Source of the DNA: Sipunculus nudus
Lineage: Eukaryota; Annelida; Sipuncula; Golfingiida; Sipunculidae
DNA length: 64,000 bases
Reading direction: 5' to 3'
Assembly: GCA_026874595.1 (NCBI GenBank)
Contig: CM049314.1
Location: 53,803,812 to 53,867,811, forward strand
Translations under genes and position numbers: made by a program
Shown: positions 36,201-50,184 of the stretch, one piece after another
Layout: each line of letters begins with the position of its first letter
Numbering within the stretch: position 1 is the first letter of the stretch
The notes under the pieces: model-generated
What the model was told of the DNA's origin: nothing
Databases searched by the model: none
Seen by the model: the letters and a program-made list of their open reading frames with translations, nothing else

Positions 36201-39200
36201 TTTCTGTACTATAGTCGGATTATTTTACCCCCTACCCAGTGTGATTGTTTCTTTACGTTAGTCCGTGTGTTTCTCTACTATAACCGCGTGATTGTTTCTA
36301 TGCTATCGTCCGTGTAAACATTCCTGTACTATAGCCCGTTTTAATGTTTCTATTCTTTAGCCTGTATTTATGTTACTGTGTTATAGCCCGTTTGATAATT
36401 TCTTTACTATTCCGCACATAATTTGACACCTTTATACTTATTTTTTTTTTTGCAAGATATGTGTTTTGCACACGTTTCCGATACACGTAATTTTCTTTTT
36501 ATATTTTGTAACTGAATTAAATTAAATTTGAATTTTCCAAATTATTTTGAAAAGAAAGGCAGTATTTATTTTCACAAAATATATCACTAAATATATATTA
36601 TACTCTAGAGTGCTTGTTTTTTATTCCATAAATCCAAATTAGATATGTTACTTAAACTGTTATACTCTTCTTTAATTAAGCATTTTCTTCCAACATTATC
36701 GATTTAATGTGGTGGGATGTGGGGATGCACTGTGCTGAGGAGAAGAAGGCGACAGCATGTATCACAGCGTGGTATAACAGACACACAAAACTGCTCAGTA
36801 ACACAGGTGCTGCAGTAAGTGGAAAATAAGTCCTGACACAGTCGGACCTGGACTGGCCTCAAATAAATGTATTGATTTCTGTGAAAATACACAGAATATA
36901 AGAACAGCAGTGAATACTCCGAGACTGCAGGCAGGAAGCCCATCAGATGGCCAGCTGTGATTATGGTCGTTTGGATTTATATATATTTATATCCACCAAT
37001 ATCCACCAGACAATTTATTTATATACACCAGCATACAAACAGAGGGCGAAGAACTAGGGAGAACTAGATCACGGGAGCGAGACACCGACAGGACAGTTCG
37101 TTATTTGTTTCAGTACAGTGACGTGATGACAGGATCGTGCTGTGAGAGGCCTTCTGTAACTGATGGTCTTGACTATTTTCAACTTTAAATTTTTGCATCT
37201 CGATTTTGCGATTCCAAATTCCGCTGTTACACAGGCCATGTCTAATTAATGCACATCATGATCTGTTATTAAACGAATTAAATGAAAAGCCTTTGCAACG
37301 CATTACTCCATGAAACAGAGGTAAATTAGAGTATCCACACATTTTCATTTGAATCATTCTACAAACTAAAACAACTTAAAAATATATAGACCGGGAGTCA
37401 ATAGAATCCGGCACGAGAATAACGTCATTAACGTACCTTTTCAGTCCTCGGCCGGGCTTTATAAGAAACATTTGACCCATGAAATAGGACGCTCGGCCAA
37501 AGACAGACCTGTTTGTTTAGAACTAGAAATACACATCCTTAAATCTTGTAAAATTAAATTAATTGAAAGCTGGGTTGTATATGCATTATTATATATAAAA
37601 TAATTTAGGATCTGTAAGCATAAATAGAAGCTGGTATATACATTAAGCACATGACCCTAACAATAACACCAACTGTACATGTACTCATGTCAGTTATAAG
37701 CGGTTGTTAAGATGAACCTATAAATGTTTATAGGAAATGTTGATAGAAAAAAATCCCGAGGAACTTGGTTTAATGGCAAAAAAGTTCAAACTGCCAGTCT
37801 TCATAATCCATTAGTGTAAAATACCCAAGTATACCAGAGCACTTGTCATATTTACCATGGCGGTCGACATTTTGTGTGGCTCTGTCAAAGGAAACACCTT
37901 AAAAACCGACGATCCGCACTCCAGTTTATTAATTATGTGTCAGCTTGGAAGAGGAGTTATTTCTAGCTCGCATTGGCTTTGAGGAAGCGTAATGCTGTTG
38001 GTGATAGGCCTCTGAAAATCATGACAGTGCTAATGTGAAATTCTTCCGCCATGCCTGCTTCCGAGGCTTTGATTTCCATGGAGATGCTCAATGTTCGTGA
38101 CGGCATCTGTGTCAGATGATGAACATAGGTGCGGCTGGTGAACCTCCACTCAGAGACTTTAATCTGGAAAGCGGCCAGATCTACTTCACTAATGGAAACC
38201 GATAAAATAAGAATATCATAAGAGTCTCGGCTTCTGTGGCTCAGGGGTAGAGCACAGGTCTCAAAGCTGGGAGATCGTGAGTTCTGCAGGCTTAATGGGA
38301 AGGCTGTGCCCAACGGCCGTGTTGCACTCACAAACGAGTGCGCCTTTCGGGGGTTCCTCGGTGGTATGACCCAGCAATAGGGACGATTACGCACCCAGGG
38401 CCCGCAGGTGCAGTAGTCATCGGGCCTGGTTGACACCAGGATATGAAATGAGAGGAAGCCTGTGATACTACCTTGTCACGTAGTCCGAAACCGGAACGGA
38501 TTTCTGCAGATGTACATATACGTAGTTAAGTTAGCATTAAAAAAATGGAGGCGGTTACCTCCACCAAAAATTATTAAAAAAAAAAAAAGAGTCCCAGTAC
38601 ACACAGGAACGTAACAAGTGTTCCATTCGGTGGAGATTATGTATCTTCTCATAAGCGTAGCCTGTTTTTCTAACAATGGAGCAAATTAAGTAAACGTGTC
38701 CCATGGATCATCCATACCTAAACAGTGTACCTCGGCTGCCATGGTAAGATGTAGTAATTGACCTACGTACGTTTGTTGGGTACATAGCACAACTGTGCCA
38801 TATAGGTCCTGCACTAATGCAAGTTATTTGCTTATCAAACATATATTTGTTACCTGACTAGAAAGCAGTATTAGTACTTTTGCAGTCATCGGAACTGACT
38901 GAGCCATGTTGAGCTATAACGATTGGTCTTGGTCGGTCGTTCTTCCGGTGGCCGCCCGCCGTCTGTCCTGAGGCAGTGCCCCTTAGCAAAGCAAATATCG
39001 TAGGATTTAGACCCATTAAGTTCTTGCCTTATTCCCAGACAGGTCCTGGTGAATTCACCTCGGAAATATGAGATCAAAGTTTTGGAACACACAAAAGTCT
39101 TCACAAAATATTGTTATTTCTGTGTAATCATTGCAAGGCTTGTCTTTGCCTATTCATCGTGGACAGTTTCATCTGTCGTGAGTGATGGTGCCACTCATAT

Positions 39201-40117
39201 ATTTAAATTGTCTCAGAAGAAAGTCAAAGAATGAAATTGAGACTGGCACTTACATCCATGTGATCATTTAACACCACACATATAACTGATATTGTAGGAT
39301 TTAATATAGATTACAAATGTCTGTCCTATTTCAGACCTTCATGGGAAGTTGTTATACAATTACATCAATCATTTCTTTAAATTATTAATTTATAAAGTGT
39401 AACATATACCAGGATAACCATTATCAGTATAAAATTTCATTTACATAAAGTCCTTGAAATACACAGAGAAATTATAATGAAATACATTAGGTTCATTAAA
39501 ACGAAAGTCAACAATCGGAGGATATTAAGCGAAAGGGCAGTAATGTAAGCACAGCTAAAATCAACGTAGAAGTACAAGAGAAGAGTGATAGTGTACATGT
39601 ATACTAAAGATGTCGCATATATTTGATTAAAACGCATTGAAAAAAAGCACCATAGCATAAAAACATGTATTGACCTGAGTTGTAAATGTACGGAGCCCGG
39701 GAGACGACATGGTGAAAAATATTTATTAATTCGTGCGCACGAATTACTAATCCGTGCGTACGGATTACTAATTCGTGCGCACGAATTACTAGGGGTGAAA
39801 AAATAAATTTCCAAGGTGGAAAAAATATTTATTAATTCGTGCGCACGAATTACTAATCCGTGCGAACGAATTACTAATCCGTGCGCACGAATTACTAATC
39901 CGTGCGCACGAATTACTAGGTGTGAAAAATATATTTGCAAGGTGGGAAAATATTTATTTCAATAGGATACCAAAGTAGCCGATAAGGCTAATGCAACTGC
40001 TCTCCTGCATCCAAATTAAAAGAAAGTGAAAAATTAACATGAATATATATATGTATATATAAATGATCAGATTAGAAAAGTGCACATATATTCACACATA
40101 TATTCACACACGATAAG

Positions 40118-40156
<39 letters not shown>

Positions 40157-43100
40157 GATACATAATTTACGTTAATACAGATTGACATTCCACATACACT
40201 GATATTTATACATATATTATTACTGGTAGGCGTAATACAATAAAAATAAACGTCTCAGTCCATATCGAGCATATCAATTAAATTATAACCATCAGTCTTT
40301 CCAATTGAAAATAGGTATTGATTTAAGTAACTGGCACCTAGTCGTAACCGAGTATTGATAATTTCATGTTGACGATGTTTGTCGCAATAATAACTGTATA
40401 TTTCTGGAGAGGCAGGGTTTAAATAGTCACGAACATTTTCCTTAAAGGAATCGATTGAAGTAGACTGAATTATAGGAAAATGTTCAAAAGTTTGCAGGCT
40501 ATTGAAAGGAAAGAAAAGAAAATTGGAAGGAAAGAAAAGCGACAGTCTTTCCGTGTGAACCTCGGTATCTTTAGCAAATGCGATTTGCGCGGACTGTATA
40601 GGGCTGAGCATGAGACAGAGTTTGAGTTAATATATTAGCAGATAATCTGGAGCTAGTCCGTTAATCATTTCATAAAATGTGGATTGTATAGCCAGCTCTC
40701 TTCTTATTTTTATACTTGACCCTTACAGCTCGTTTACCATAGCTCCAGTGCTGGAAGTCGAAAGCGCTCCAGTACATGTTAAACATGCTTTCCGTTGTAT
40801 ACTCTCCAGCTGGTATGACTGTCTGACAGAACAATTGTTAAATATTAAAGCACCACATTCCAGTACTAAACGTATTAATGATTTGTACATACGATCTAAA
40901 ACTTTCATAGAGAAATGGAATTTATAATTTTTTAAAAATTTCCAAAAGCTTATTTGCTTTCAAACATATCATGTTTATGTGTTCCTGTCAGGAAAGCGAA
41001 TTCCAAATATGACATGAGAAGTTCTGTGAAGTTCATTTCATGTGTTATTCATGTATGTGTTATTTGCAATTTAGCATCATCGTTAATGGCGGTTGAGAAC
41101 TGTAACTGTAGTTACTTTGTGAAGCAAAATAACTGTTAAAAATTTCAGCCTGATCGGCTTTGTCTATAATAATGTGCCCATTATGCCCCAACGATTATAA
41201 GGTTCGTTATTGTTTTGTTGACCAGAGAAAGCCTTACTTAGAAATTTTCGACCATGCACGGCAACTGGGTCTGTGAGTTATATATATATATTTTTTAAGA
41301 ATCGCTTAAAACCCTTTCAATTTTCAATATACAGAATTCGGAATTTTCCAAGGTAGGAAGTCATGGAATTGTCGGAAGGCGCTGGGCTCCATTTTGACAA
41401 CCGTGTATGCCCGCTAAAACTGCCAGCCTGTGCCTAGACAGAGTTGATGTGTGCTTGCTTCTCATTGGCTAGTAATTCGTGCGCACGAATTAATAACTCG
41501 TGCGCACGAATTAGTAGCCAATGAGCATTGAGCCAGCAACATTAGAGAGCTGTTCTCATTGGTCACTAATTCGTGCGCACGGATTAGTAATTCGTGCGCA
41601 CGGATTAGTAATTCGTGGCAACGAATTAGTAATTCGTGCGCACGGGTTAGTAATTCGTGCGCACGAATTAATAAATATTTTTTCCACCTTGGAAATATAT
41701 TTTTCACACCTAGTAATTCGTGCGCACGGATTAGTAATTCGTGGCCACGAATTAGTAATTCGTGCGCACGGATTAGTAATTCGTGCGCACGGATTAGTAA
41801 TTCGTGCTCACGAATTAATAAATATTTTTCACCATGTCGTCTCCCGGGCTCCGTATAAATGAGTACATAATGTTCTAGATAAAAATGCGCAAAAATACGG
41901 TTATGGGGAAATGAGATCGCCTTGGTTATATTATTTTGATAAGTAAGCAAATTGAAAATAAAAAGATAATACACTAAATTAGTATTATACACAGGAATAT
42001 AAGAGTGCGCTATCCTTATGAAGCTTTTTATTTTTAACATGATAATATATTGTATTTATATAGCGCCAATTCCACGATGGTCGGACTCACAGCGCATTTC
42101 ACGCACACACGCACATACAGTTTTTAATGGAAATCTACTCCCTGTGCCTGGCCCAAGGAAAAGAAATGATGCATATTAATTACCATAAGCTTGCCGATAG
42201 AGATACGTTTGTAAATTAGTTTTAAATGATGCAAGAGTCGAAGATTTTCAGAGTGTATAATAAGCGAATTCCAGACTTTTGGGGCTATGAAACGAAAGGA
42301 ACGTTCACCGACTTTCATATAACACTTTGGTACTTTAAGAAGATAACCGCCTGCCGAGCGCAGCGTACGCAAAGGCCAATAGGTTATTTATTATTCAGAC
42401 ATATATGATGAAGGTGAGCCATCAAAATGCCGGTAAACAAAAACATCAATTTTGTATTGTATGCGGTGCTTGACAGGAAGCCAATGGAGCTGTTTGAGAA
42501 TCGGCGGGACGTGGTCAGTCTTACGCTTCTTAAGAATGAGGCGCGAAGCAGTATTCTGAACCACAGGGGCTTGTCACAGAAGACTGAAAAAAAATAAAAT
42601 CCCGGAATTTTGAGACACAGTAACCGTTTCGTTAATAAGGCCCACGTTCCGCGTTCTGTTCCGCTCCGTGTTTTCAGCCCGCCCCGCACCATGTACCTCA
42701 CCGGAAGTAGGAATCAAGCACTTGCTGTTCAGGCGGCGAGAAGCCGTCAATACCCGTTGATAAAAAGTGGATTACACTGTAAATCACGGTAAAAATGAAC
42801 GATTTCATGGTGCATGTCTGGCATTTAATTCATTTCTATTAGGTGAGCAGTGGCTATTGTGGGCTTTTTGGGCCATTAGGCCTACTTGAAAATAGTGTGG
42901 TGACAGCCGAGACGATCAGTGGGCGACAATGGAGGACTTATATCCCTTGTGTTGTTATTAAGTAGTCAAGGAGCTGTATATGTCACAAGTATTTTTTTTC
43001 TATCTTCTTTGACAAGCCCCTGTGTTCTGAACTATCTGTAGCTGGGAGACTCGCTCTGCCAGTATCCCAGCAAGAACTGAATTACAGTAATCCATATTAC

Positions 43101-46100
43101 TGTTTCGTCGACTGCACGCTGTAGTAGAGTGGAAACGCCGGATGGAAACTATACGGCGGAGCTCGAGAAAGGCAGCACGACGTTTACACCTTATATTATC
43201 ATACATTGAAATATTCCTATCATTCTTAACACCTAGTTACTTCACTGAAGTTTGAAAAGAACAGTACAGCCACCAATGCTTATGGACTCACTGTCAGTAG
43301 TCCTTAGAAGGGGCTTAGATCCGACAGGCATAACTTCTGTCTTGTCGATATAAGTTTGTTGTTGGTCATTCATGATAGTACATCCTCAATACAAGCAAAT
43401 GTGAAAATTGTCACATATTTGGTATTGCCTAAGCGACATGTATATTACTACTGTTAGTAATAAAGAGTTCCTCCTGTCATGGCCGACCAGTCTTGTTACA
43501 TGATATATGACCGACAGGCAGAGCACTAGTGACCCTGGCCTGCCTTAGCTTGTAATATATGGACTTGTTAAAAAAAAAAGAAAAAAGGGAGATGTCACAT
43601 ATTTGGTATTGCCTAAGGGACATGTATATTACTACCTCTAGTTAAAAGAGTTCCAACTGTCATGGCCGACCAGTCTTGTTACAAAAGTATCCTATTTTTC
43701 TTACATTTTTAGTAAATATGCAAACAGTTGTTTTTGTTTAAATAATAAATACATAATAATAAACTTTTAAGCTATGCATATTGATCAAAATCCAATTGCA
43801 TTTTATCATTCCTTAATTCTAATTTATGAGTAAACAGACGGATAGGCTATGAAAATAATTGTAATACAAATGTAATTTGTAAATGTATACAAACTCCTGT
43901 TATAAGTTTTAATTGATCAAACAAATTGATCAAACAGGGGTTTAAATAAAACAAATGCGCTCCCGTAAAATCCTTATTTGTTGATCCGGTAAATATATGA
44001 TGCTTCAAGTTAGTGTCTCGGCTAATCTCCATATTTTTATATCAATGTTACAACAGTGTCGTTTATATTGCTTTACTTTGTCAGCTATTGATACCATGAC
44101 CATCCTTCCACTCTTCGACCGCAGGTAGAAATATCAAACACCAGTTTAATAATTTTATTTAATCACCGTATTCTCGACTTCATAGTGTTAAATAAATTGT
44201 TTCAAGTAGGTAGGAAGATGCCATAGTGACAGATGAAGCCTGTTTGCTGTATGATTGTTAGACATTTCTGGCTTTATAAAGAGACTATAAAGGGCTCTCC
44301 ATTGTTCCTGTAATCAGCACAGTTGTGCAACCAGTACAAACAAAATTTGCATACTGTGATGAACAGATAGCTGAAAGAAATGTAATATGTATTGGTTCCA
44401 TTTATATTTTCAAATACTTAACCTGTAACATTTTAACCAAAAGATAGTATTTTATGCAAATACTCTCGCACAATACTTCAGCTGAGCGCTATGACTCATT
44501 GCCAAAAAGTATTAAGGGCGTTTTAAATAAAAATCCTAAATCAAATAACTGATTTTGCACTAGACCTATAACGGGGGTTTTAAGAAGGAGACGGGTACTG
44601 TCGTCCACCTGTTTTCTTTATCACTATACAGTTCCCCGTTCCGGTGTAGCCTCTTCAGATTACCCTAGGGGTTATCTGAATTCTATTTCAGATTACCCAT
44701 ATGATTTCAGATTACACATTCAAAACAGCTGTTTCTTTATGTTTATTTAGATATTGTTCATTTAGTTCAAATAAATTCTTTCTTGATTTCCTAAATTGGT
44801 TTAAATCTTTGTATATCTTACTTCCATACATAATGTGTCATGCGCTTTGGTCAATTGTATGAGACCATATAAATAATAAAATCAACATTCATGGCAACTT
44901 TTATTTTTATAGATTGATACCATCTTTTAAATCTCGTATCTTTCACTGGGTTTACTGATATAATATACCATGACATAGAAGATTAGAAGCATATACGAAT
45001 GTATCATTTATTTTAATTAGCCGTGGGGGGGGGGGAAGGGGGGCTGAAATTAAATTCAGGCTTAAGCTACCCCCAGAGATAATCTGAAATCATTTAAGGT
45101 TACCTGGGGAGCAACATGAAATGGGGGATAACCGAAGTCGTTACACCGGGGAAGAAAAGGAAGTGACACGTAATAAACATACGGCATACAACACATACAA
45201 ACATCCAGTCCCTGTTTCTTAAACGCGCACAAGTGATGGGATGATCACCTGTTTATCTTTTACACGTGAACCTCTAAAACATAACCCACAGTTAGATATC
45301 AACCTAAGTTACCATGGAAACGGACTGACTGGCAGTGATCATTTAGTGCGAGTGAACAGCGTGCTGGAAGAAACTCATAATTCATAACAGTGAAAGCCCG
45401 TGGTATGCCTGATGCCGGTGTCAGCGTGATCATTTACAGCCAAGTTTTCACAACAATCATCAACAAACTTAAAAAATATCCTTCAAATACACACACACAT
45501 ATTTATAATATATATATATATACATGCGTGTGCATATGAATCAACCAACTTTTAATATCCTTACTTATATACTTACTTTATATAAGTCACGTAGGCCTCA
45601 TAAAAAATAGCATTTAGTCTTCTGCAGATTTATTCTATATATACATTATTTTCCCCTTGCAATATGTCACTGTCCCTTTCTTTATAAAAAATGTCCAGTA
45701 TGGGAGAAATTGTCACAGAGCGACTAATTATTACTTAATACTTTTATACATATGTCTCATTCTTCAATGTATCATAGATCTTACATTTGACATTAAATAC
45801 CCTCTTATATTTCAGCAACTCATTTATCAAGTTTTTCACCCGCTATACAACGGTCTTAATGTACCATTGTAACTAGACTGACCAATTGGGTGTCCGACAT
45901 TTATTTTCTAGATGCGAGATTCAGAAACATCTGGCTGGACTAGGTGCTGACGCATTTTTGTATTTTTTTTTTCACATTCAAGACAAAGGTATGAGTACAT
46001 ACAAAATAACGTTTAAGAATATTACATGAATAAGTTTATTGTCTAAGTGTCTAGAATTCCGCCTCTTTAGTCCAGTATGTAATGCCCAAATACCAGAAAC

Positions 46101-46947
46101 CATCATAGTCCTAGAGTTGAGTGGACTGTGCGTTCATACTCATCTCCTACAGGTAACATCAGATGGCAGGGGGCCCTACAAAACACCCAGCAGGTAAAAT
46201 CACTGTACCAGCCTCCCTGTCTGGCTCATCAACAGGGAACCACGAGTGAGCTATAAATCAATGGGCCAGCTTTGTACTCCTACATCAGTCACGGGGCTCA
46301 CAGCAAGGTCTGCCCGGTCACAGGCACGGCAGCTAAAAAGAGAAACTTGTGTAGATTATACAGCGATAAAGTAAACAACATATTAACAAAAGAAAAAAAT
46401 TGATGTTTGCACATTCACGTGGTTATATTCATCTGCATGAATTGCTGGGTATTGCGCCCTCTGCCGTCCTCGAAGTAAACCATCTGTAGTCTTATGACGC
46501 CGTCTGTCCATCCCTCGAGGGTTCAGCTGAATGACTCCATAACAAACCTGTCACAGGGCAAAGGGTGACCTAGCCTGCGATAAACCCGGGTTGCTTACAA
46601 TGCTTAGATTTATACAGGGGTGGCTGCTCCCCATAGAACCTTCCCATCGCATACAATCCTTACATGGAGTTTGAAAGAAAATCTGAACAAAACAAGTGAC
46701 CTATTAATACTTAAGGTAAATTGCACTTACCAGATTTGGATATTTGCCGAACTCCTCTCGGCTCCTTTGTTACGGATGACAAAAAACATAAACACACGGT
46801 GTTTTCTTCAGAATCCACCGCGTCAAATATATCACAAATACCTTGCAAATCTGTGTATTACCCCATTACTAGTAATAACACTGACTGACATTCTTGTCCG
46901 ACCGAACACAAGTTGGTAAATTGGCCGGTGTACACTTGTTTAACTGA

Positions 46948-46993
<46 letters not shown>

Positions 46994-49900
46994 TTACCAA
47001 GTTTATATATGCCCCTTATCACCTATAAAGCATGGCAAATTCACAAGAAAAATATCGCCTTTTCTGTAAAATAAATTTGATACTGCCAAAATATTGCCCT
47101 AAAACCATTGGCTTATTCCTGTACACGAGTGTACAACAGTGTACTGGGTGAGATCACATGCGTCAACATAAACATAGCGCATGGGACTCAGGTGCTATAC
47201 ACCCAAGCTACAACACCTGTCGATCAGGAGATACCCTGACTGACTTGGCCCCAAAAACGTTATACATGTTCCCGCTGGCTGAAGCATCGCATATTGCGGT
47301 GACTCAGGAATAGGACCCGATACACGACCTGTGATGCCCTTTCATTCATACTGAGGATCCGGGACCTATCGTACAAATCTGTTACGACAGGTTTTACACT
47401 GAATATACTTTCGGCCCATGGACCGTAATATCCATCCAGCAGAGATATATCAGATGTCATGAAGGTCCATGAATGAACTAGTATGGACTACTCTTTGTTT
47501 TGGATCTTTCACGGATGCGCAAAATTGGACCCCTGGTCACGCGGCCTTGATATTGTAAACAGATACACTTTTACTGTGTTTACTAACACACAAAACCATT
47601 ACAAGGTGTTAAACAGCTCAAAAGAAGGTACTGTGCAGGGATGGTCTTGCCTTGACAATTTTGTATGAAGCAAAACTGAATTGATAGTCTGAAATAATAG
47701 GCATAATATTGCTCCTGTTTATGTAGTTTAAAGCGTTCTCACGACTTAATTATACACTGTTTTGTTAACAATGTACAATTAGTTATATACATTGTGTTAT
47801 TAGTAAGATTATTAAAATAGCTTCTATTTGGACTTTATTACTCCAGGCTTATAATTGTACAGTGTCCTACACTGTCACTGGGAACACGGGAAAATACGCA
47901 CAATAAAACGGCACTATACTGTTAATACAAAATGCAAATGAAGGTACCCACCTATTTATAAAACCGCTTAATAATGTTATTCCTATACATGACCCAGTTT
48001 AAAACATTGAAAAAGTCTTACTTCTAGCCCCCACGTAACGACCTGCAGCCTGCCTCAGTGTGTAGTTTACAGTGTCTGGTATAGAATCGTCTGAGCTTCA
48101 GTTTTTACTGTCCTATAGCTAGCTGAGGCCCAGTTTGCATCTACTATCTGGTTTCCACCACAAACCTGCATGTACATAATGTCCTGATAACCACTTTTAA
48201 AATGTATCTACCTTCAGGCTCCAGACTGCACTTGTACTTTCCCGTCTTAGCTCCTCTTTCCACCTTTATTCACCCATCTTAGCTCCTCTTTCCACCTGTA
48301 GTTACCTGCTTAGCTCCTCTTTCCATCTGTACTTTCCCATCTTATCTCCTCTTTCCACTGGTACTTGCTCATCTAAACTCCTCTTTTCATCTGTACACCC
48401 ATCTTGGCTCCTCTTTGCATCTAATGTCCAGATCCGTACTTTAACATTTTGTCAACTGTTTACGCCTTGTTTTTTTTGTTCCAGGTTTCCATCACGCCAA
48501 CTTCCTATCTTCTATCTTGCCGGAGTCATGGTAAGTCACCAATGATGAGAAAAGATAACTTTGTACAAGGTCAGTTGTTCATGGTTGTCTTTTGTCTTCT
48601 ACGTTTTTTTCTTTGATCCATAATCTTGAGTTTCCTGTTATGGTGAGGCTTGCTCTTCAGTTTATGTTTACTCACCTCATAAAAATATTGATATACATGT
48701 ATGTATCACATACACTTGTGTATTTATTCTCGTAAATGGAACATGAAAATATCTACACAACAATGTGTAAAAATGTTTGTTAAAATGTCAATATGTTTAC
48801 CATTTTTGACGAAGAATAACATCTATGTTTGAGATACCAGCGAATCCATTAAAGCCATGGCCATACTTGTTTCAAATTATTTCTTGCCACCATATTTGAT
48901 TTCAAATGGCCTCTTATGAGCAGCATAGAACAATAAATATAGTGGCTATACCTATGCCTGTAACATTATTTTACATGACACATTTTTTTGTACCATTTTT
49001 TCCTCTTTTTTCTTCATATATATATATAAACATTTATACCACCTTATTGGTAGAATAACACTTTCAACATATCATATATGCAACATATCATATTGACATT
49101 TTATAGTGTGTGCTGTTATATATAACTCTTTGACCTATAAATTCTTTTCCTCTATTTTGCTCGCCTTCATAAGATAAATTGCTATTTTCTCCACTACACC
49201 CTCTCTTTCAACATTCATCAGTTAAATAAATGTTTCACTACTAGGGTTCTTCCAATATTGTTCTGGCAAATATTGTTCTCTGATATCCTGATACTGTATA
49301 CATTTCATCCGGAAATGCGATTCATCTTTTACTTCTATTATACCATTTGTTTCACAATATCTACATATTCTCTCTTTTAACAACTCCCCATTATATCTTC
49401 CCTCCTCTATTCGTAAATTATAATTAGCACATCTAAATCTAGCCAGCAGCATTCTCAGAAACTTTGAATTTATAATACTCAAACAGTAACCTAATGTTAC
49501 ACTTGTATTATATCCTCTATACCATTTTCCCCTGTTACTACTTCCAATTTAAGATGACCTCTCTTGATATGAGCAATCCTTCACTCCTTGACTAAATTCA
49601 TTTAAAAATTGTTCTTTGTTCCCCACACCCTGTGATAACCATAAATAGCCAAAGCCATATTTGAATAACGAGGTTTTTAACTGCTGTAATTATTGCTATT
49701 TTATTATAACCCCATATTTCAGCTCCATATGATAAGATTGGTAAAACAATTTTATTAAACAATTCAACAGCAGTTTCAGGTAGCATCCCATTACATTCAT
49801 ACTGTATACTATATATTCTATTCGATGCTTTCTCTGTTTGTGTTGACGAAGTGCTAAGTGCCAGGTTCAATGATAATCTTCTAAAAACATGATTCCAAGA

Positions 49901-50126
49901 TATCTACAGCCTGGAGTAACCACAGTTCCTTTCCCACCATAAATCCATCTTTCATCTTTTATACAAATGCCTCCCCTTCTGAATACTCTTGTTTTTGTTT
50001 TCACCAAGTTCACTACCATGTCCAAATTGGAGCAAAAAATCTCTAATATATCTATTTGTTTTTGTGTTCAACGGTGTCTGCAATAATTACAATATCATCT
50101 TCATCTGCAGATCGATACATTTCTCA

Positions 50127-50184
<58 letters not shown>

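Larger units (their letters stand above)
39689..41855. mobile_element. Fold-back element with terminal inverted arrays of 21-bp palindromic units
   Basis: Both ends begin, in inverted orientation, TACGGAGCCCGGGAGACGAC and continue into ATGGTGAAAAATATTTATTA. They then enter arrays of the 21-bp unit ATTCGTGCGCACGAATTAGTA (and CCGTGCG variants), each containing the 16-bp palindrome ATTCGTGCGCACGAAT. Arrays are broken by a spacer with TTTCCAAGGTGGAAA. TAAATG flanks both outer ends (39683-39688 and 41856-41861) as a 6-bp target duplication. The inside (about 39960-41465) holds a LINE fragment and no transposase. The repeated NSCARIS frames on both strands are translations of the array, not proteins. 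Confidence 0.75.

Noticed and set aside
38228-38300. tRNA gene
   Set aside because: The A-box is good but the B-box and acceptor stem are decayed and the sequence continues into a SINE body with poly-A tail and target duplication.
39720-39940. Array of 21-bp palindromic repeats resembling a CRISPR array
   Set aside because: Units abut without unique spacers, the context is a eukaryotic intron, and the array is the arm of an inverted-repeat element.
41462-42040. Long open frames on both strands with repeated NSCARIS / IRAHELL peptides
   Set aside because: They are translations of the 21-bp array in several frames at once; no start context, domain or codon signal.
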